A stretch of 56,097 bases of DNA from Streptomyces boncukensis (GTDB lineage: Bacteria; Actinomycetota; Actinomycetes; Streptomycetales; Streptomycetaceae). The notes beneath the pieces were generated by a model that saw nothing but the letters and a program-made list of their open reading frames with translations, made no database searches and was not told where the DNA came from. The DNA lies in assembly GCF_011045075.1 (NCBI RefSeq), contig NZ_JAAKZZ010000002.1, positions 1-56,097 on the forward strand. The letters are read 5' to 3'. Position 1 is the first letter of the stretch, and the number at the start of each line of letters is the position of its first letter. Positions 49,394-56,097 of this stretch are shown here, in pieces. The translations under genes were made by a program, and so were the position numbers.

Positions 49394-50992
49394 TCACACC
49401 GGCGCGGCGACCGCACAGCGCTCGCGCAGCCGCGCGACGAGCGCCGGCAGCCGGTCGTTGTCCCGCACCGCGCCGAAGACGTAGAAGTCCGGGCGCACCA
49501 GCACGGCCCCGGCCCCGTGGCCCCTGAGGAACGGCCGGTACACGTCGTCGACGTCGGCCACCGCGCCCGCGGGCGCGTGCCCGCTCGCGCCGGGCGGCCG
49601 GACGTGCACGACATGGGCGCCGATCTCGTCGAGGTAGCCGCGGCAGGTCTCGTCCAGCCACGGCCGGGGGTCGTCGAGGCACAGCAGCACCCAGCCCGGT
49701 CCGACGGCGTCGTCCAGCAGCGCGGGCGCACCGCCCCGGGACACGCGCCCCAGCGGGGTCAGCTCGCCGACCGGTGGCGCGCAGGTGCCGTCGGCGTCCC
49801 GGTCCAGGAAGCCGTCGACGAGCGGGTGGACGCCGGGCCGCTGGGCGGAGCGGGCCATGTCCCGCTCGCGTGCGGCCCGGAGCACGGCGTGCAGATCGGC
49901 GGCGTCCTCCTCGTCGGTCTGGCAGATGACCTGGCCCAGGTGCAGCGACAGCTGGATCGCGTGGCGCACATGGGCCGAGCGCTCCTCGGTGTAGGTGTCG
50001 ATCAGTTCCTCACCGGCCTTCCCCGCGAGGACGAGGTCGAGCTTCCACGCGAGGTTGAGCGCGTCGCGGATCCCCGAGCTCATCCCCTGCCCCGCGAACG
50101 GCGGCATCAGATGCGCGGCGTCGCCCGCGAGCAGCAGCCGGCCGGCCCGCCACCGCTCGGCGTAGCGGGCCTCGAACGTGTAGCACGCGAACCGGTCCAG
50201 CCGTGCGTTGTCCGGTGTCACACCGGCGTACCGCCGCAGCAGCCGCCACGCGGACTCGGCGGTGCCCAGCTCCTCCAGGGTCTCGCCGGGCACCCGCATG
50301 AACTCCCAGCGCCGGTGGCCGGGCCCGGCGGACACCGCGGTGCGCGGGCGCGCCGGGTCGCAGATCTGAAGGTTGTTCGGCCGGAACCCGCGCTGCTCCC
50401 GCAGGGTCACATCGCAGATCAGCCAGTCGTGCGAGAAGGTGAAGTCGCGCATCCTGGGGTCGATGCGGCCGCGGACGAAGCTGTTCGCGCCGTCGCACCC
50501 CACGACCCACTTCGCGTCGAGCACCAGCGCTTCCCCGTCCGCGCCGTGCGCCACGGCCCGCACGGCGTCCTCGCCCTCGGACAGGTCGTCGACGCGGTAT
50601 CCGCGGAACACCCGCAGGTTCTCCAGCCGCTCGCCGCGGGCGATCAGCGCTTCCTCCAGCTCCGGCTGGTACATCGACGTCGAGTCCGGCCAGTGGCACC
50701 AGCCGCGCTCGGAGATCTTGCTGTACAGCAGGGTCTCCCCCGCTGCGTCCTGCCATATGTACTCGTCGGCGCACTCCCCGAACCCGGCGAGTAACCCGCC
50801 GAGCCCGGCGGCGGCCAGGATGCGGCCGGCCTCGCTGTCGTACGCGACCGCGCGCGGCCGCCCGAACGGCCGGGGCCAGCGTTCCACGACATCCACGCGC
50901 CGGCCCCGCTGGGCCAGCAGGACCGACAGCACCATGCCGACGGGTCCGTAGCCGACGATCAGTACATCCGCACCGTCGTGTCCGGTGCTCAC
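49394..50992 (-). CDS. FAD-dependent aromatic/polyketide hydroxylase (PheA/TetX/MhpA family)
   Basis: A 532-residue group A flavin monooxygenase. ADVLIVGYGPVGMVLSVLLA is the first FAD loop, WVVGCDGANSFVR the DG motif and LLLAGDAAHLMPPFAGQGMS the second FAD motif; a thioredoxin-like C-terminal domain follows (HVVHVRPPG onward). It hydroxylates phenolic or polyketide substrates using NAD(P)H and O2. GTG at 50992 follows CAGGAG. The TTA codon at 50794-50792 (codon 67) suggests bldA dependence. It lies 23 bases downstream of the PKS stop, so it likely tailors that product. Confidence 0.93.
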   Translation of the reverse strand: MSTGHDGADVLIVGYGPVGMVLSVLLAQRGRRVDVVERWPRPFGRPRAVAYDSEAGRILAAAGLGGLLAGFGECADEYIWQDAAGETLLYSKISERGWCHWPDSTSMYQPELEEALIARGERLENLRVFRGYRVDDLSEGEDAVRAVAHGADGEALVLDAKWVVGCDGANSFVRGRIDPRMRDFTFSHDWLICDVTLREQRGFRPNNLQICDPARPRTAVSAGPGHRRWEFMRVPGETLEELGTAESAWRLLRRYAGVTPDNARLDRFACYTFEARYAERWRAGRLLLAGDAAHLMPPFAGQGMSSGIRDALNLAWKLDLVLAGKAGEELIDTYTEERSAHVRHAIQLSLHLGQVICQTDEEDAADLHAVLRAARERDMARSAQRPGVHPLVDGFLDRDADGTCAPPVGELTPLGRVSRGGAPALLDDAVGPGWVLLCLDDPRPWLDETCRGYLDEIGAHVVHVRPPGASGHAPAGAVADVDDVYRPFLRGHGAGAVLVRPDFYVFGAVRDNDRLPALVARLRERCAVAAPV

Positions 50993-51015
50993 GTCGTTCT
51001 CCTGGGGTGACCGCA

Positions 51016-54000
51016 CTACGCGCCTCCAGCCGTGCGGGCGCCGCCGTCCTTGCCGAGCCACTCCTGCAGCGACTCGGCCAGCGACGCGGGGGTCGGGTTG
51101 TTGAATACGATGGTGACCGGCAGCCGCCGTCCGACGATCTCGTTGAGGCGGTTGCGGAACTGGACCGACTGCAGCGAGCTCAGACCGGTCAGCTCGAAGA
51201 AGTTGCCGTCGTCCGGGACGCCGGGGGCGAGCCCGTCCTCGACGAAGTCCGCCAGCAGCTCCCGGACGAGGTCCGCCAGCAGCTCCCGGCGTGCCCCGTC
51301 GCCGAGCCCGGCCAGGCGGCGACGGAGCGCCTCCGGGCCGGCCGGGTCGGCGTCGAGCCCGGCGGGCGCCGCTTCCGCGGCCCCGTCCCCGGCGGCGGCC
51401 GGGCCCTCCGGGGCCAGCCAGTAGCGCTGCCGCTGGAAGGCGTAGGCGGGCAGCTCGGTCCGCCGCGCGCCGAGCGAGGCGAACCAGGCGGGGAGCCCGG
51501 GGTCGTCGGCCTGGTCGAGCGCGAGCGCGGGATGCCGCTCGCCGGCCGCGAGCGCACGGAGCGCCTCCAGCGCGTCCAGCGCCTCCGCGCCGCCCCCGGT
51601 CCTGGCCGTCACCACCGCGCGATGCTCCAGACCGGCCTTCAGCGCCAGCGAGAAGCCCACGTCGAGAGGGTCGGAACCGGGGTGCCGGGTGAGGTGGGCC
51701 GCGAGCCGGCCGGCCTGTGCGCGCAGCGCCTCAGGGGTCCGGCCCGACAGCGTCCAGGGCACCGCGGACGGCACGGCGGGGCGCTCCTCCGGTGCGCCGG
51801 TCCCCTCCCCCTCGGCCGGCCCCTCGTCGGGGGCCTGTTCGAGGATCACATGGGCGTTGGTCCCGCTCACTCCGAACGACGACACCCCGGCCCGGCGGGG
51901 CCGGTTCACCTCGGGCCACGGCGTGGCCTCGGTGACCAGCTCGACGGCTCCGGACTCCCACGCGCCGCCCGAGGTGGGCTCGTCCACATGCAGCGTGGGC
52001 GGCAGCACCCCCTGCCGGATGGCCTGCACCATCTTGATGACGCCCGCGACGCCGCCGGCCGCCTGGCTGTGCCCGATGTTCGACTTCACGGAGCCGAGCC
52101 GCAGCGGCCGCTGCGGATCGCGGTCCTGGCCGTAGGCGGCGAGCAGCGCGTTGACCTCGATGGGGTCGCCGAGGGGGGTGCCGGTGCCGTGCCCTTCCAC
52201 GGCGTCCACGTCGCCGGGTGCCGTGCGCGCGTTCGCGAGGGCCTGGCGGATCACCCGTTCCTGCGCCCTGCCGCTCGGCGCGGTCAGGCCGTTCGACGCG
52301 CCGTCCTGGTTCACCGCGGAGCCGCGGAGCACGGCCAGCACGCGGTGCCCTTCGCGCCGCGCGTCGGAGAGCCGCTCCAGCATCACCAGCGCCACGCCCT
52401 CGGACATGCTCATGCCGTCGGCGCCCTCGGCGAAGGACTTGCACCGCCCGTCCGGGGCCAGCGCGCCCTGCCGCACATAGGTCGCGAACGTCTCCGGTGA
52501 CGCCATGACGGCGACGCCGCCGGCGAGCGCGAGGTCGGAGTCTCCGCTGCGCACCGACTGCGCCGCGAGGTGCAGCGCCACCAGCGAGGAGGAGCAGGCG
52601 GTGTCCACGGTGACCGCCGGGCCCTCAAGGCCGAAGGTGTACGCGATCCGCCCGGTCGCCACGCTGCTGACCGTGCCGACGCCGAGGTGCCCTTCGAGCT
52701 CGGCGCGGTCCGCGTAGCCGTTGTGCACCAGGCCCGCGAACACGCCGATCCGCCGCCCGCGTACGGCTGTCGGGTCCATCCCGGCGCTCTCGATGGTCTC
52801 CCAGGCGACTTCGAGGAGCTGCCGCTGCTGCGGGTCCATGGTCTCGGCTTCCCGCGGGGAGAGCTGGAACAGCTCCGCGTCGAAGGCGGTGGCGCCGTCG
52901 AGGAAGCCGCCGGCCTGCTCGATGCCGCTGTCCGCTCCGAGCACCGGGTCCGGCAGCCAGCCGCGGTCGGCCGGGAACGCGGAGATCCCGCTGCCGCCCG
53001 CTTCGACGAGGCGCCACAGGTCCTCCGGCGACTCCACCCCGCCGGGCAGCCGGCAGCCCATGGCCACGATGGCGATCGGGTCGTCCGCCGCGCCCGCCTC
53101 GCCGGGCCGGCCCTCCGGTACCGCCGCAGGCTCCCGGACGGCAGGCTCCTGACCGGCAGGCTCCTGACCGGCGGACTCCTGGCCGGTGCCGCCCTCGTCC
53201 CCGAGGAGCCCGGTCAGATGCACGGCGAGGTCCTGCGGCGTGGGGTGATCGAAGACGAGGGTCGCAGGCAGCCGGGTCCCAGTGGCCTTGTTGAGCCGGT
53301 TGCGCAGCTCCACGGCGAGCAGCGAGTCGATCCCGAGGTCCTGGAACGCGGTGCCTGCCGGAACGTCGTCACCGGTCCGATGCCCCACGACGGTCGCCGT
53401 GGCGGTGCGGACGAGGTCGAGCAGCCGCGCCTCGCGCCGCTCCGGCGGGAGCGCCGCGAACCCGTCGTCCCGCGCGGCCGCGCCGTCGTCGCGGCGCAGG
53501 TCCCTGCGCCGGGTGCGGGCCGGGACGAGCGCGCGGAGCAGCGGCGGGACCTCCTCGCCGGTCCGCAGGGCCTCCTGGTCCAGCCGGACCGGTACGAGCG
53601 CCGGCCGGTCGACGGCGAGGGCGGCGTCGAAGGCGGCGAGCCCCTGCTCCGCCGGGAACCCCCGCGTGCCCTGCCGGGCCATCCTGGCCCGGTCCGCGGC
53701 GCCGAGGCGGCTGCCCATGCCGGCCCCGCCTTCCCACAGGCCCCAGGCCAGCGACTGCGCGGGCAGGCCCCGGGCGGCGCGATGGCGGGCGAGCGCGTCC
53801 AGGAACGCGTTCGCCGTGGTGTAGTTGCCCTGCCCGGCGTTGCCGAACGTGGCCGCGGCCGCCGAGTAGAGGACGAACGCCTTGAGCGGGAGGTGCTCGG
53901 TGAGTTCGTGCAGGTGCCAGGCGGCGTCCACCTTCGTCCGCAGCACCGTGTGCCACTTGTGCTCGTCGAGGCCGGTCAGCACGCCGTCGTCGACGACGCC

Positions 54001-56097
54001 CGCGGTGTGGACCACGGCGGTCAGCCGGTCGGCGGCCGCGCCGACGATCCCGGCCAGTGCCTCGCGGTCGCGGACGTCCGCGGCGAAGGAGCGCACGGTC
54101 GTCCCGGCCGCGGCGAGCCGGTCGACCCAATCCTGCTCGGCGCCGCCGCGGGAGACCAGAATCAGTTCGGCGACGCCGTGGGCATGGACGAGGTGCTCGG
54201 TGACCCGCCTGCCGAGTCCGCCGGTCGCGCCGGTGACGAGCACGGTCTCCCCCTCCAGCGAGCCCGGCTCGTCCGGCGCGGGCACCCGGCTCAGCCGCGG
54301 GACGAAGGCGCTGCCTTCGCGGACCGACACCTCGGGCTCGTCCACCGCCAGCCCGGCCTCGATCGCGTCCCGCTCCGGCCGGTCGAGGGCCAGCAGCCCG
54401 AACCGCCCCGGGTGCTCGGCAGCGGCCGTCCGCAGCAGACCCCGCAGCGGCTCGGTGACCAGCCGTCCTGGCCGTGTCGCCAGCACGAGCCGCGACTCGG
54501 CGGCCCGGGGGTCGGCCAGCCACTCCTGAAGGTCCCGCAGAACGCGGAGGCCGGCCGTACGGACGCGCTCCGGCAGGGGCCCCTGGGCACTGCCGGTGTC
54601 GGGTGTGCGGACGACGACCGGGGGGAGCTGTGCGGCCTCGCGGACGTCCTCGAAGAACGCCCACTCCGGGACGGCCGCCGACGGTTCCGCGCGCTGCCAG
54701 GAGACGTCGAACAGCAGGTCGGCGGCGGAGAGAGGCCGCCGCAGCGCCTCGGCCCCGACGGGCCGCACGGTGAGGCGGTCGACGCTGACCACCGGGAGGC
54801 CGGCCTCGTCCACCGCGGTCAGTGAAACGGCGTCCGCACCGGCGGAGGCCAGCCGCACCCGCACCGACCGCGCACCGGTCGCGTACAACCGGCAGCCCGA
54901 CCAGGAGAACGCCAGCCGCGACTGGCCGGGCTCCCCCAGCAGCCCCGACACGTCCAGCGGATGCAGCAGGGCGTCCAGCAGCACCGGGTGCGCGCCGTAT
55001 CCGTCGTCGTCGCCGGTCTCGCCCAGCCGCACCTCGGCGTAGGTGGCCTCCGCGTCCCGCAGGACCGACTCCACCGCGCGGAACGCCGGTCCGTAGTCCG
55101 CGGCCAGCCCGTCGTAGAAGCCGTCCAGGTCCACCGCCCGCGCGCCGGGCGGCGGCCACGCGCCGACCTCCGCCGCGGCCGGGGAGTCCGGCGCCGTGAG
55201 GGTGGCGTTCGCGGTCTCGGTCCACGCGTCCTCGTCCTGGGGGCCGCCGCGGGTGTGGATGGTGACGTGCCGCTCGCCCCTCTCGTCGCCGCCGGGCGCT
55301 TCCACGACGACCTGGACGTCCGTGCCGCCGCTCTCGGGGAGCGTCGTGGGCGCGAGGACGGTGAGTTCCTCGACCGTGGGGCTGCCGACCCGGTCCCCGA
55401 TGTGGAACAGCAGATCCAGCCACGCGGTGCCCGGCACGATCAGTACGCCGCCGACCCGGTGCTCGGCCAGCCACGGCTGCCTCCGCACATCGAGACGGCC
55501 CGTGAACACCCTGGTGCCGCCGTTCGCCATCGTCAGTTCGGCGTCGAGCAGCGGATGTCCCGGAGCGGCGAGGCCCGCGCCGGTCACCGTGTTCCCGACG
55601 GGCGGGGCGCTCAGCCAGTACCGCTGGTGCTGGAAGGCGTAGGTGGGCAGGTCCGCGGGCTCCTCCGGTGGGGTGACGCCGTCGAAGACGGGCGCCCAGT
55701 CCACATCGACGCCGCGCACCCAGAGTTCGGCCAGCGACCGGTGGAAGCGCGCCGGGCCACCCTCGTCCCGGCGCAGTGTGCTGACGACCGCGGCACCGTC
55801 CGCGCCGTGGTCGTCGACCAGGTCCTGCACGGCCCCGGTCAGCACCGGGTGGGCGCTGACCTCCACAACGGTCCGGTGGCCCAGGTCGAGCAGGGCGCGT
55901 ACGGCGTCGGCGAAGCCGACCTGCTGCCGCAGGTTCCGGTACCAGTACGCGCCGTCGAGTTCGGCGCCCTCGACCCACCGGCCGAGGACGGAGGAGAACA
56001 TCGGGACCCGGGCCGACCGCGGGGTGATCCCGCGCAGCGCCTCCAGCAGTTCGGTCTCGATGCGCTCGACGTGGGAGGTGTGGGAGGCTGTCTCTTA
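51016..56097 (-). CDS. Type I PKS, C-terminal part: (AT)-DH-KR-ACP, then AT-less KS-ACP
   Basis: At least 1661 residues from the first Met in frame (56001); the true start is off the right edge. Order: AT C-terminus with xASH motif (methylmalonyl-like, incomplete); DH with EHRVGGVLIVP and LLDALLHPL, both intact; KR with TGATGGLG, VVDDGVL (B-type, D-hydroxy) and GQGNYTTANAFLD; ACP with Ser893 (GIDSL); KS with Cys1136 in DTACSSSLVALHL and intact histidines (VEGHGTGT, NIGHSQAAGG); then a short joined linker ending PAYAFQRQRYWL; ACP with Ser1609 (GLSSL). The last module has no AT and the protein has no thioesterase, so it needs an acyl donor in trans or acts without extension. The ACP-KS linker has GQEPA-type repeats. 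Confidence 0.93.
56088..56097. other. Probable Nextera/Tn5 mosaic-end adapter remnant
   Basis: The last 10 bases, CTGTCTCTTA, equal the first 10 of the Tn5 mosaic-end complement used in Nextera libraries. Read leftward they place a TAA and Glu-Thr just before the AT motif Ala-Ser-His, where Val-Asp-Tyr is expected. The genomic sequence therefore probably ends at about 56087. Confidence 0.8.

Noticed and set aside
1..56097. tRNA, rRNA, insertion sequences, integrases or CRISPR arrays
   Set aside because: I found no transposase, integrase, cas or rRNA sequence and no convincing tRNA cloverleaf; GC and codon use are even throughout.

Overview
The window is high-GC actinomycete DNA, almost certainly Streptomyces. 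Codons are strongly G/C-ending, two SARP regulators are present, genes are packed into overlapping ATGA/GTGA operons, a few rare TTA codons occur, and the familiar Streptomyces intergenic palindrome (arm GCGCAGTTCCCCGCGCCCCT) is present. Nearly everything is specialised metabolism. Both ends cut through type I PKS genes. The last 10 bases match a Tn5/Nextera mosaic end, so the window is probably a whole draft contig and its cluster(s) continue on other contigs.

Layout. (1) 1-2008, leftward: a discrete ACP and the KS part of a truncated type I PKS. (2) 2271-8151, rightward: CoA-transferase III, aldehyde-dehydrogenase-type enzyme, acyl-CoA-dehydrogenase-fold flavoenzyme, hotdog thioesterase, type II thioesterase; then a SARP regulator (8284-9111). 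(3) 9122-16563: a set matching the valanimycin azoxy pathway. It holds a VlmA-like aminoacyl-tRNA-dependent transferase, a VlmJ-like lipid-type kinase, a VlmK-like MmgE/PrpD lyase, a class III aminotransferase, an SRPBCC protein, a VlmO-like membrane protein and a VlmB-like diiron protein. It is followed by dissociated KAS III, ACP and KAS II (16575-19120) and a second SARP gene on the minus strand. (4) 20477-32254: a hotdog protein, then an isonitrile-forming pair (ScoE/Rv0097-like Fe(II)/2-oxoglutarate oxygenase and ScoD/FcoT/Rv0098-like protein), a single fully reducing PKS module (KS-AT-DH-ER-KR-ACP), a FadD-type ligase, a P450, and a ferredoxin joined to a DUF5988-like domain. (5) 32260-34910: genes that look unrelated to the cluster (XRE regulator with membrane partner, XRE/MmyB-type regulator, DUF574-type methyltransferase). 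(6) 34938-44985: a second dissociated chain-building set (P450, ACP, unusual KAS III, KAS II, NAD-dependent epimerase/reductase, AhpD-like protein) on the minus strand, then a P450, SnoaL-like protein, hotdog thioesterase, shikimate-dehydrogenase-like protein and quinone reductase. (7) 45102-48424: an unassigned FAD/NAD-type protein with a PLP decarboxylase. (8) 48467-56097, leftward: type I PKS, aromatic-type FAD monooxygenase and methyltransferase.

How the genes could work together (inference). A fatty chain made by the KAS III/ACP/KAS II set would be reduced and aminated (ALDH-type enzyme, aminotransferase) and N-hydroxylated by the ACAD-fold flavoenzyme. VlmA-like chemistry would acylate the hydroxylamine with a tRNA-borne amino acid, VlmO would form the N-N bond, VlmB would oxidise it to azoxy, and VlmJ/VlmK would phosphorylate and eliminate. 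Alongside this, the ScoE/ScoD pair would convert a glycine adduct of an unsaturated acyl chain from the reducing PKS into an isonitrile.

The most exciting feature is that a nearly complete azoxy cassette sits directly beside an isonitrile cassette. Three arrays of the same GTCAG-type motif at exact 11-bp spacing lie upstream of the left PKS operon, the azoxy operon and the gene that opens the isonitrile region. The layout suggests that one SARP regulon controls both warheads. A single azoxy/isonitrile metabolite and two co-regulated products are both still possible.
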